NCBI GenBank assembly: GCA_947380915.1
Contig: CANCSY010000143.1
Span: forward strand, 1 to 7,738
Reading direction: 5' to 3'
Origin: Beijerinckiaceae bacterium
Lineage (GTDB): Bacteria; Pseudomonadota; Alphaproteobacteria; Rhizobiales; Beijerinckiaceae
DNA: 7,738 nt
The notes below the pieces were generated by a model. That model made no database searches and was not told the origin of the DNA. It worked only from the letters and a program-made list of their open reading frames with translations. Of this stretch, positions 1 through 6,013 are shown one piece after another. The position numbers and the translations under genes are program-made. Position 1 is the stretch's first letter. Every line of letters starts with the position of its first letter.

Positions 1-1946
1 GCGCGGGCGCGGGCGGCCTCGATGGTGAGCTCGCCCAGGCGGTTCTTTTCCACAAGGCGCTTGGCGGCGGGGGTGGGGGCTTCGGCGGCGGCGGTGAAGC
101 CGTCCCAACGCCACAGATCACCTTCTTTCGAGACAAGCCGCTGGCCGGGTTTGAGCAGCTTCTGCAAGTGGGTGCCATCGCCGCGCAGCACGATGCCGAT
201 CTGCGCGAGGCGGCGGGCGAGCGCGGGCGGCGCCGTCACCAGATGGGCGAAGGTCTGCACGCCCGGCGGCAGGGGCGCGTCCATCGAGGGGTCGCCGATC
301 AGCGCCCAATGGGCGGGGGCGGAATCGTTCACGGAAGCGTCGAGATCATCGCCAAGGGCGGCGCCCAGCGCCGCCTCATAGCCCTTCTCGACGGACATTT
401 CCTCGACCACGGGGGGCCAGAGTTCGCTCGCCGCGCTGGCGAGCAGATTGCTGAGGGTGCGCACCTCGGTCTCAAGGCGCTGCGCCTTGCGCTCGGCGTC
501 AGCCAGCGGGCCGCGTCCCTCGGTTTCGGCGCCGCGCGCCTCCCCATGGGCTTCTTCGGCGGCAAGCACGGTCTCTTCGGCGGTCTGGGCGGCGTCCTGC
601 GCCATGGCGAGGGCCTCGGCGGCCTCCATCAGCTCGTCGTCGCCGCCAGCGCTTTCCTTGAGAGCGGCCAGCTCGTTCTCGACGCTGAGAAGCTCCTGCT
701 CGAAGCGGCCGAGCTGGCGGGCCTCTTCCGCCAGCGCCTGCTCCAGGGCGCCGCGACGGGCGTTGATGTCCGACAGGGCGGTCTGGGATTCCGCCAGTTT
801 GCGCTCGGCGTCGGCCAGGGCGCCCTCTGCGTCCGCAAGCTTCGCCTTGGCGTCGAAATCCATGTCGGCGGAGGATTCCGCCTGTTCGGCCAGATCCTCG
901 GCCTCGCTGTCGAGCTTGGCGAGCACGCTGGCGGCGTCCTCGATCAGGGCTGTTTCGCGGGCGAGATCGCGGGTGAGCTGGGCGATGCGGCGCTCAAGCT
1001 CGGAGGCGCGCTCCGCGGCGCGCTTTTCCTCGCCGTCAAGCTGCTCGCGGGCCATGATGAGCCGTTGCAGCACGGCGCCTGCCTTTGCCTCCTCGTCGCG
1101 CAGGCCGGGCAGGCCATAGGCGGCGATGGCTTGCAGGCGCGCGGCCTCCGCCTGCTGGCGGGTGCGCTCGGCGACTTCCAGCGTATCAGCTTCCAGCTTG
1201 CGCTCGGATTCCTGCAAATCCGTCGTCAGCTGCTTGTGGCCGATGTAATAGACCAAAGCCTCCTGGCGGCGGATGTCGGCGGCGAGGTTCTTGTAGCGGC
1301 TGGCCTGCCGGGCCTGACGCTTCAGGCTCTCGCTCTGGCTGTCGATCTGCTTGATGATGTCTTCGAGGCGGTTGAGGTTCTCCTCGGCGGCCTTCAGGCG
1401 CAATTCGGCCTCGTGGCGACGCGAATGGAGGCCGGAGATGCCAGCCGCCTCTTCCAGAATGCGGCGGCGTTGCTGGGGCTTGGCGGAGATGATCTCGCCG
1501 ATCTGCCCCTGCCGCACCATGGCGGGGGAGCGCGAGCCAGTGGAGGCGTCGGCGAAGAGCAGCTGCACGTCGCGGGCGCGGACTTCCTTGCCATTCACCC
1601 GGTAGGTCGAGCCCGCCTCGCGTTCGATGCGGCGGGTCACTTCCAGAATTTCGGAGTCATTGAAGGCGGCGGGGGCGGTGCGGGCGGAATTGTCGAGCAC
1701 AAGGCCCACTTCCGCCGTGTTGCGGGCCGGACGGCCGCCGGAGCCCGAGAAAATCACGTCATCCATGCCGGATGCGCGCATGTTCTTGTAGGAGTTCTCG
1801 CCCATGACCCAGCGCAGGGCTTCCACGAGATTCGACTTCCCGCAGCCATTGGGACCGACGATCCCCGTCAGCCCGGCTTCGAAGATGAAGTCGGTCGGCT
1901 CGCAAAAGCTCTTGAAACCGACGATGCGTAGCCGGTCAAATTTCAT
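1..1946 (-). CDS. smc: Chromosome segregation protein SMC, N-terminal 648 residues (runs off the left edge)
   Basis: SMC is the ATPase core of the bacterial condensin that compacts and aligns newly replicated chromosome arms, acting on DNA in the nucleoid with ScpA and ScpB. The reading frame is open from an ATG at 1946 to the window edge, giving 648 of the roughly 1150 residues usual for the family. Visible parts in order: N-terminal ABC head with Walker A GPNGCGKS (residues 31-38); a conserved RQGQIGEI stretch near 145; an EEAAGISG stretch near 165 at the head/coil junction; a long Ala/Glu/Arg-rich coiled coil at about 170-505; and the start of the hinge at about 510-648 (GYEAALGAALGDDL near 520, then EGDLWRWDG, then KNRLGEL). 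The second coil and the C-terminal Walker B/signature half lie outside the window. The start was chosen because MKFDRLRIVGFKSF is the standard SMC N-terminus, although the Shine-Dalgarno sequence is weak. It lies 157 bp downstream of the DsbA-like gene on the same strand. No frameshift was seen in the regions translated by hand. Confidence 0.97.
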   Translation of the reverse strand, partial: MKFDRLRIVGFKSFCEPTDFIFEAGLTGIVGPNGCGKSNLVEALRWVMGENSYKNMRASGMDDVIFSGSGGRPARNTAEVGLVLDNSARTAPAAFNDSEILEVTRRIEREAGSTYRVNGKEVRARDVQLLFADASTGSRSPAMVRQGQIGEIISAKPQQRRRILEEAAGISGLHSRRHEAELRLKAAEENLNRLEDIIKQIDSQSESLKRQARQASRYKNLAADIRRQEALVYYIGHKQLTTDLQESERKLEADTLEVAERTRQQAEAARLQAIAAYGLPGLRDEEAKAGAVLQRLIMAREQLDGEEKRAAERASELERRIAQLTRDLARETALIEDAASVLAKLDSEAEDLAEQAESSADMDFDAKAKLADAEGALADAERKLAESQTALSDINARRGALEQALAEEARQLGRFEQELLSVENELAALKESAGGDDELMEAAEALAMAQDAAQTAEETVLAAEEAHGEARGAETEGRGPLADAERKAQRLETEVRTLSNLLASAASELWPPVVEEMSVEKGYEAALGAALGDDLDASVNDSAPAHWALIGDPSMDAPLPPGVQTFAHLVTAPPALARRLAQIGIVLRGDGTHLQKLLKPGQRLVSKEGDLWRWDGFTAAAEAPTPAAKRLVEKNRLGELTIEAARAR

Positions 1947-2103
1947 CAGCTGGGGTCCCGTACTCAACACAAGAGGCGACCGCCTCCCCTTGAGGAAGGC
2001 CGTCATTCGTCCCTTGTAAGGCGTCACAAGACGGGGCGCGGTGCAAGCTTGGGCGCGGTTTTTCCTGTGTGAAACCCTTGTTTCACATGGATTCGCGGGG
2101 TGT
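1947..2103. other. Intergenic region between the DsbA-like gene and smc
   Basis: This 157-bp gap presumably holds the 3' end of the DsbA-like transcript and any smc promoter. It contains a perfect 8-4-8 palindrome (2068-2087), a GATTC (GANTC) site at 2090-2094, a weak CTTGT...ACAAG inverted pair (2013-2030) and a GAGGCG-AC-CGCCTC palindrome (1973-1986). I could not pick out a convincing alphaproteobacterial -35/-10 pair. Confidence 0.6.
2068..2087. repeat. Perfect inverted repeat, 8-bp arms with a 4-base centre
   Basis: TGTGAAAC (2068-2075), centre CCTT, then GTTTCACA (2080-2087). It lies 17 bp past the DsbA-like stop codon. No T-run follows it on either strand, so it is not a classic intrinsic terminator. 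It could be a 3' RNA-stabilising hairpin, a Rho-related hairpin or a protein operator upstream of smc. The TGTGA/TCACA half-sites are 10 bp apart rather than the 6 bp of CRP sites. Confidence 0.6.
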
Positions 2104-2772
2104 TCAGCCCTTCAGCAGGGGCTCCAGCTGCTTGTCCATCTCCTCGGGGGAGAGGGCGCCGCTGACCTTTTTGCCATTGATGAAGAAGGTGGGGGTGGAG
2201 TCCACCTTGAACACCTTGGAGGCCTTTTCGAAGACTTCATTGATCTTCGTATAGAGCGCCTTGTCCTGTAGGCAGGCGTCGAATTTCTCCTGGCTCATGC
2301 CGGTCTGCTTGACCAGAGCGGTGAGGCCCTGGAGGGGCTTGTCGGAGAAGGCCCAGTTCTTCTGCTGGGAGAAGAGCAGGCCGATCATGGCCTCGCGCTT
2401 GTCGCCCGCGCAGCGCGCCACCATGAAGCCGGCGACAGCCACGGGATCGAAGGGGAATTCGCGCAGCACGAAGCGCACCTTGCCGGTGTCGATATATTTG
2501 GATTTCAGTGTCGGATAGGTCGCCTCGTGGAAATGGGCGCAGTGGCTGCATGTCATCGAGGCGTATTCGATGATGGTGACGGGCGCGTTGGCGGCGCCTT
2601 GCCAGGCGTCGGGAAGCGCGCCTTCGGCCATGAGATCGGCGAGCGATACGGAGCCATTGGCCTGCGCCAACGCGGCGCTTGGCAGGGTGGCGATTGGCAG
2701 GGCGAGGGCGCCAGCGGCGAGGCCCGCCGCTTCCAGAAACGCCCGGCGGGTCTTCGAAGACGAGGAGATCAT
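2104..2772 (-). CDS. DsbA-family periplasmic thiol:disulfide oxidoreductase with Tat signal
   Basis: A predicted periplasmic thioredoxin-fold protein of 222 residues that would introduce or rearrange disulfides in exported proteins. It starts with a twin-arginine signal: T-R-R-A-F-L-E at residues 8-14, an Ala/Leu-rich segment to about 31, and ALA/AQA cleavage sites at 34-38. The mature part has the active site C75-S-H-C78 after the strand VTIIEYAS, and the family's cis-proline in STPTFFING (P194). The FPFDPVA region and a helical insert lie between them. Two further cysteines (C121, C167) fall in the helical domain and might pair, as reported for some alphaproteobacterial DsbA proteins. The start is supported by GAAGGA (complement of 2779-2784) six bases before the ATG. 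It lies 103 bp after the DUF721 gene and 157 bp before smc on the same strand. Whether it works as an oxidase (DsbA-like) or an isomerase/reductase (DsbC/ScsC-like) cannot be told from sequence, so I give no symbol. Confidence 0.93.
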   Translation of the reverse strand: MISSSSKTRRAFLEAAGLAAGALALPIATLPSAALAQANGSVSLADLMAEGALPDAWQGAANAPVTIIEYASMTCSHCAHFHEATYPTLKSKYIDTGKVRFVLREFPFDPVAVAGFMVARCAGDKREAMIGLLFSQQKNWAFSDKPLQGLTALVKQTGMSQEKFDACLQDKALYTKINEVFEKASKVFKVDSTPTFFINGKKVSGALSPEEMDKQLEPLLKG

Positions 2773-2791
2773 GGGTTTTCCTTCACGGCTG

Positions 2792-2805
2792 GCGCCCTGG
2801 GGCGC
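2792..2805. repeat. Short GC-rich palindrome in the DsbA-like gene's leader
   Basis: GCGCCC-TG-GGGCGC, perfect 6-bp arms, about 20 bp upstream of the DsbA-like start codon. A looser pair, TTCTTGT (2815-2821) and ACAAGAA (2833-2839), lies next to it. Together they could fold the leader RNA or the 3' tail of the DUF721 transcript. The GC content makes chance occurrence of such short arms quite likely. Confidence 0.3.
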
Positions 2806-2875
2806 TTGTTCGGATTCTTGTGCGGGAATGTGACAAGAACCGGCCTTCGGGGCAAGGGCGAGCGGGCCAGAAGCG

Positions 2876-3397
2876 TCACTTTGCTGGTGGTTTGGTCAGT
2901 ACGCGCGCCCCGAGCCGGGTCAGGGCCTCGCGCAGGCCATCGTCAGCGACGCCTTCGGCGAGCTTGCGTGCAGCCGCCACGGCCTCCGCCGGGGGTGGCG
3001 GTGTGCGCCGGGGGCCCTTGATGCGCCGCTCGATGGGGCCCTGGCGCATGGCGATCTTGCCCACGCAGCGCCAGCCAAGGCGCCCGTTGATGCGCTCGCA
3101 CAGGATGGCGGCCAGATGCTGCACCTCGATGGCGAAGGCGCCCTCCACCCGCAGGATGAGGGTCGCAGGTTCGGCGGGCGCGTCGGGGGAGCGCTTGGGC
3201 CCGCGCGAGGGCCATTGCAGTTTCAGGGGCTCGGTGACGGCGGCCAATCGCTCGCCTGCGATCTCGTCCCAGTTCAAGATAATGTCGCTCTCGCCGAAGC
3301 CCTGCTTGGCGAGCAGGGGATCGAGCGTGCCGCCGATGAGATCGGCGAGGGGCCGGGCGAAGCGGCGGTGGAGGGGGCGTTTGTCACTGGGGGACAT
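2876..3397 (-). CDS. dciA: DUF721 / DciA-family protein (putative replicative-helicase loader)
   Basis: A 173-residue soluble basic protein of the DUF721 family, to which DciA belongs. DciA interacts with the replicative helicase DnaB and supports its loading in bacteria lacking DnaC or DnaI. The family pattern is clear: an N-terminal helix with RRFARPLADLIGG, then LNWDEIAGERLAAVTEPLKL (about residues 41-60), a strand with TLILRVEGAFAIEVQHL, and a LCERINGRLGW...VGKIAMRQG segment. The C-terminal tail is Pro/Ala/Arg-rich (RRTPPPPAEAVAAARKLAEG), typical of the disordered or DNA-binding tails in the family. The frame stays open a further 96 codons upstream (to an ATG at 3685), but those codons run through the REP-like repeats and encode low-complexity PSPRGGG-type peptide, so the start is placed at 3397 (MSPSDKRPL). 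No good Shine-Dalgarno sequence precedes it. The gene diverges from mutY and precedes the DsbA-like gene on the same strand. Family membership is secure; the helicase-loader role here is inferred. Confidence 0.85.
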   Translation of the reverse strand: MSPSDKRPLHRRFARPLADLIGGTLDPLLAKQGFGESDIILNWDEIAGERLAAVTEPLKLQWPSRGPKRSPDAPAEPATLILRVEGAFAIEVQHLAAILCERINGRLGWRCVGKIAMRQGPIERRIKGPRRTPPPPAEAVAAARKLAEGVADDGLREALTRLGARVLTKPPAK

Positions 3398-3457
3398 CGA
3401 GGAATGCGGCGCCTTCTGGAGGGCGTGCCTGGTGATGAAGCACGCGCCCGTTTGATT

Positions 3458-3647
3458 GGCGCTCCCGATCAGCCGCGCGCGCCCCCCACCCCTCACCCCT
3501 CCCCACGAGGGGGAGGGGAGCGGCTGGGATTTCGCCTCGATAAGTGAGGCTTCCGAGGCGGTGGGGGCGTCATACCCTCCCCCTCGTGGGGAGGGTCGGC
3601 CGCGCAGCGGACGGGGTGGGGGGCGCGCTGTGCTGATCGTGAGCGCC
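3458..3647. repeat. 190-bp composite inverted repeat (REPIN/MITE-like) between the DUF721 gene and mutY
   Basis: Two REP-like units face each other. Outer arms: GGCGCTCCCGATCAGC (3458-3473) pairs with GCTGATCGTGAGCGCC (3632-3647) with one mismatch. Next, GCGCGCCCCCCACCCC (3477-3492) is the exact complement of 3613-3628. Inside each arm is a hairpin: CCCCTCCCC-ACGAG-GGGGAGGGG (3496-3518) and ACCCTCCCC-CTCGT-GGGGAGGGT (3574-3596). The two units differ by an insert of about 15 bp between arm and hairpin on the right. A further 7-bp pair, CGCCTCG (3533-3539) and CGAGGCG (3554-3560), sits in the centre. Flanks are TTTGATT and TTTAATC, a possible imperfect target duplication. No transposase is encoded. 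Similar CCCTCCCC...GGGGAGGG palindromes are, as I recall, abundant between genes in alphaproteobacterial genomes and cause spurious PHPSPRGGG-type peptides. Confidence 0.8.
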
Positions 3648-3662
3648 TTTAATCCCAGCATA

Positions 3663-3687
3663 GCATGGGTCGGCCGCTTTCCCATGC
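3663..3687. repeat. Small inverted repeat just upstream of mutY
   Basis: GCATGGG (3663-3669) and CCCATGC (3681-3687) are exact complements with an 11-base loop containing CGGCCG. The pair lies 25 bp before the chosen mutY start and includes an alternative upstream ATG at 3665. It could fold in the mutY leader RNA, but the role is unknown and chance is possible. Confidence 0.3.
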
Positions 3688-3712
3688 GCGTCTACTCCAT
3701 TACACCCAAGCC

Positions 3713-4768
3713 ATGAGAGCCCCCGATCCGCAAGTCCTGCTGAACTGGTACGATCGCCACCGCCGCGTGCTGCCCTGGCGCGCCCCGCCGGGGCGGCTGT
3801 CCGACCCCTATGCGGTCTGGCTCAGCGAGATCATGTTGCAGCAGACGACCGTTCCCGCTGTGAAGAGCTATTTCGAGAAGTTCCTCACCCTCTGGCCTCG
3901 CGTCGAGGATCTGGCGGCGGCGCCGGTGGATGACGTCATGAAGGCCTGGGCGGGGCTGGGCTATTATTCGCGCGCCCGCAATCTGCACGCCTGCGCGCAA
4001 CTGGTCGCCAGCGACCATGGCGGGCGCTTTCCCGATACGGAGGAGGGGCTTCTGACCCTGCCGGGTGTGGGGCCCTATACGGCGGCGGCCATCGCCTCCA
4101 TCGCCTTCGGGCGAAGGGCCGTGGTGGTGGATGGCAATGTGGAGCGGGTCGTCTCCCGCCTCTTCGCCATCGCCGCGCCCATGCCCAGGGCCAAGCCCCT
4201 CATCAAGCAGGCCGCCGCCCAGATCTGGCCGCAGCGGCGCTCGGGGGATTTCGCCCAGGCGCTCATGGATCTGGGCTCCTCCCTCTGCTCGCCCCGGCGC
4301 CCGGCCTGTTCGCTCTGCCCCTTCCATGGCGCCTGCGAGGCCGCCCATGCCGGGCAGGCGGAACTCTATCCGGTGAAGGCGCCCAAGGCGGAGCGGCCCT
4401 CGCGGGCGGGCGCGGCCTTCTTTCTGGAGCGGGCGGATGGGGCGGTGCTCGTGCGCACCCGCCCGCCCAAGGGACTGCTGGGCGGCATGACCGAAATCCC
4501 CGGCTCGCCCTGGAGCGGGGATTTCGACCCCGCTGACGCGCTCACCCATGCCCCCGCGCCCGCCAAATGGCGCCGCCTGCCGGGGGTGGTGGAGCATGTC
4601 TTCACCCATTTCGCGCTACAACTCATTGTCTTCCACGGCGCCGTCCCGGCGAAGGCCCGGGCGCCCGAGGGGTTCCGATGGGCGCTGAAGGGGGACCTTG
4701 ACGGCGAGGCTCTGCCCAGCGTCATGCGCAAGATCGTCGCCCATGCGCGGGCCAAAGGAGAGATTTGA
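3713..4768 (+). CDS. mutY: A/G-specific adenine DNA glycosylase MutY
   Basis: MutY removes adenine mispaired with 8-oxoguanine (or guanine) in base-excision repair, preventing G:C to T:A mutations after oxidative damage. The 351-residue product is normal length. Numbering from M3713: the glycosylase core has catalytic Glu39 in LSEIMLQQTTV, GLGYYSRARNL at 81-91, a helix-hairpin-helix LPGVGPYTAAAIA at 116-128 and catalytic Asp140 in VDGNVERVVSR. The [4Fe-4S] cluster ligands C192, C199, C202 and C208 have C-x6-C-x2-C-x5-C spacing, matching the positions in E. coli MutY. A C-terminal NUDIX-like domain (about 240-345) that reads 8-oxoG includes LLGGMTEIPGSPW and a VEHVFTHFALQL strand. An in-frame ATG at 3665 would add 16 residues. 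The 3713 start is preferred because family members begin a few residues before LLxWYDRHRRxLPWR, though neither start has a good Shine-Dalgarno sequence. It diverges from the DUF721 gene, and its stop overlaps the next gene by one base. Confidence 0.97.
   Translation: MRAPDPQVLLNWYDRHRRVLPWRAPPGRLSDPYAVWLSEIMLQQTTVPAVKSYFEKFLTLWPRVEDLAAAPVDDVMKAWAGLGYYSRARNLHACAQLVASDHGGRFPDTEEGLLTLPGVGPYTAAAIASIAFGRRAVVVDGNVERVVSRLFAIAAPMPRAKPLIKQAAAQIWPQRRSGDFAQALMDLGSSLCSPRRPACSLCPFHGACEAAHAGQAELYPVKAPKAERPSRAGAAFFLERADGAVLVRTRPPKGLLGGMTEIPGSPWSGDFDPADALTHAPAPAKWRRLPGVVEHVFTHFALQLIVFHGAVPAKARAPEGFRWALKGDLDGEALPSVMRKIVAHARAKGEI
4756..4760 (+). promoter_or_regulatory. Ribosome binding site for the 84-aa gene, inside the mutY 3' end
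   Basis: AGGAG lies seven bases before the ATG at 4768, within the last codons of mutY. It supports the ATG at 4768 over the in-frame TTG at 4765, and suggests translational coupling through the TGATG stop/start overlap. Confidence 0.75.
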
Positions 4769-5022
4769 TGGCTAAAAAGGAAGCGTCCTTCACCCTGGAG
4801 ATCTCGGACGATGAGATTCAGGCGACCTTCGCCGGGCGCATGCTCACCCTGCCGACCTACAAGGGCAAGGATGAGCAGGGCGCCCCCGTGCTCGTGGTCG
4901 AAATCGACGCCGCCGACACATGGGACGATGGCTCCGATCTCGCGATGGAAGACCTTCTGAAAGTGCTGGAACGTATTGAGCTGGAATGTGACGCGCGCGA
5001 TATCCAGATCGAATTCGAGTGA
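4768..5022 (+). CDS. Small acidic protein of unknown function, translationally coupled to mutY
   Basis: An 84-residue, strongly acidic protein with no signal peptide or membrane segment, hence probably cytoplasmic. It begins MAKKEASFTLEI. The first half looks like a short beta-sheet (SFTLEISDDEIQATF, RMLTLPTY, PVLVVEID). Next comes a TWDDGSDLAMEDLLKVLERIEL segment, probably helical, and a final strand, RDIQIEFE. The TGATG overlap with mutY and the strong AGGAG make it a real, coupled gene. The layout of a small beta-rich domain, a Trp before an Asp/Glu-rich turn, then a helix and a last strand resembles the Imm74-type immunity-protein family, but this is recollection of a pattern, not a match I could test. 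No toxin gene is visible nearby. It has no cysteines other than one in ELECDARD and no recognisable catalytic motif. The next gene follows after 58 bp. Function unknown. Confidence 0.85.
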   Translation: MAKKEASFTLEISDDEIQATFAGRMLTLPTYKGKDEQGAPVLVVEIDAADTWDDGSDLAMEDLLKVLERIELECDARDIQIEFE

Positions 5023-5080
5023 CAGCGCGGCGCCGTGCTGGAATGATGCGCGCAAAGTGAAGATAAAGGGAGCAGGCCCC

Positions 5081-5968
5081 ATGAACGCCACGTCCAAACT
5101 CAGGTTCGACCGTCCCGCCGAGGATCTGGGCAATATCGTCAATCTCGGCCATGTGAACTTCCGCGTGCCCGATCAGGGCCTGGCGACCGCCTTCTACATG
5201 ACCGGCCTTGGCCTCACCCGCGATCCCTTCATGATGACCGGCACCAACAACATGTGGGTGAACGTGGGCGACAGCCAGTTCCACCTGCCCACCGGCCCCG
5301 CCACCGTGGCGGAGGGCGTCGTCACCGGCCTTGTGGTTCCCGATCTGGATGGGCTTGCCGAACGGCTTGAGAAAGTGCGCAAGGAATTGTCGGGCACGCG
5401 GTTCGAATTCCACCGCGCCTCCGAGGTCATCGCGGTCACCTGTCCCTGGGGCAATCGCTTTTTGTGCCACGCGCCCGACGAGGCGCGCCTGGGGCCATAT
5501 CGCTCATTGATTTCCTATGTCCGCTTTGAGGTGGCGCAAGGCGCCGCTGAGCCCATCGCCCGGTTCTATCGCGAGGTCATGGCCGCAGTGGCTCATGTGG
5601 CCGCCAGCGAGGCGGGCGCGGAGGCGCGCGTCTCCTGCGGTCATCACCAGACCATGATCTTCGCCGAATGCGCAGCGCCGCAGGCGGCCTGCCTCGATCA
5701 TCACGTGCAGATCTATCTCGCCGACTTCTCCGGCCCCTATAAGCGGTTGCAGGACATGGGCCTGCGCGTCGACGAGTCGAGCCAGTGGCAATATCGATTC
5801 ATCTCGATCCCCGATGTGGCCAGCGGCGCGGAGGTTTTCCCGCTCGACCATGAGGTGCGCTCCATGACCCACCCCATGTTCGGCCGCAAGCTGATCAATC
5901 GTAACGCGTCGCAGGCCATCTTCAGCTATCGCGCCGGGCAGGATGAGCTGAACTGGCGCATGGGTTGA
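5081..5968 (+). CDS. VOC-superfamily (glyoxalase/dioxygenase fold) protein, two VOC domains
   Basis: A 295-residue cytoplasmic protein built of four beta-alpha-beta-beta-beta modules, i.e. two vicinal-oxygen-chelate domains. Module 1 starts NLGHVNFRVPD (residues 21-31) with GDSQFHLPTG near 63-72. Module 2 is GVVTGLVVPDLDGLAERL to NRFLCHAP (about 79-132). Module 3 is YVRFEVA...ARFYREVM to MIFAEC (146-197). Module 4 is HHVQIYLADFSGPYKRLQDMGL to EVFPLDHEV (207-259). Candidate metal ligands are H24 and H68 in the first domain, and E196, H208 and E251 or E258 in the second. The usual first-strand ligand of the second domain appears as Arg148, so the site is atypical. Family members include extradiol dioxygenases, glyoxalases, isomerases and antibiotic-binding proteins, and the substrate cannot be inferred. 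The start at 5081 is preferred because AGGGAG (5067-5072) precedes it by eight bases. An in-frame upstream start at 4976 would overlap the previous gene. It lies 45 bp before the EamA gene on the same strand, so cotranscription is likely. Confidence 0.88.
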   Translation: MNATSKLRFDRPAEDLGNIVNLGHVNFRVPDQGLATAFYMTGLGLTRDPFMMTGTNNMWVNVGDSQFHLPTGPATVAEGVVTGLVVPDLDGLAERLEKVRKELSGTRFEFHRASEVIAVTCPWGNRFLCHAPDEARLGPYRSLISYVRFEVAQGAAEPIARFYREVMAAVAHVAASEAGAEARVSCGHHQTMIFAECAAPQAACLDHHVQIYLADFSGPYKRLQDMGLRVDESSQWQYRFISIPDVASGAEVFPLDHEVRSMTHPMFGRKLINRNASQAIFSYRAGQDELNWRMG

Positions 5969-6000
5969 GCCCATCCCCATCGTCACCGTCAGTCGCATGG

Positions 6001-6006
6001 AAAGGA
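6001..6006 (+). promoter_or_regulatory. Ribosome binding site deciding the EamA start
   Basis: AAAGGA is seven bases before an in-frame TTG (6014) but only two before an out-of-frame ATG (6009) whose frame reads ATG ATT TGC TAG. The spacing favours the TTG as the true start, or points to a one-base indel in the short T run at 6013-6015. Confidence 0.55.
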
Positions 6007-6013
6007 CCATGAT

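Noticed and set aside
168..1931. A 587-codon open frame on the plus strand opposite smc
   Set aside because: It mirrors smc codons at high GC and encodes a repetitive Gly/Ala/Leu/Arg-rich sequence with no domain. The minus frame gives textbook SMC with Walker A, coil and hinge.
2068..2087. CRP-type binding site
   Set aside because: The TGTGA and TCACA half-sites are 10 bp apart instead of 6.
3477..3628. CRISPR array or tandem repeats
   Set aside because: There are only two units, inverted rather than direct, with no regular spacers.
3398..3685. A 96-residue N-terminal extension of the DUF721 protein
   Set aside because: It is in frame but consists of translated repeat sequence, while the family's N-terminus is matched from 3397.
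3116..3716. Plus-strand open frames through the inverted repeats, giving PHPSPRGGG- and PPHEGEG-type peptides
   Set aside because: These are translations of the REP-like palindromes and of antisense DUF721 codons; such peptides are a common mis-annotation.
3692..4609. A 305-codon open frame on the minus strand across mutY
   Set aside because: The product is Gly/Arg/Pro/His-rich low complexity, antisense to a gene with every MutY catalytic and Fe-S residue in place.
4976..5080. A 35-residue N-terminal extension of the VOC protein
   Set aside because: It would overlap the preceding gene and lacks family-like sequence, and the ATG at 5081 has a good ribosome site.
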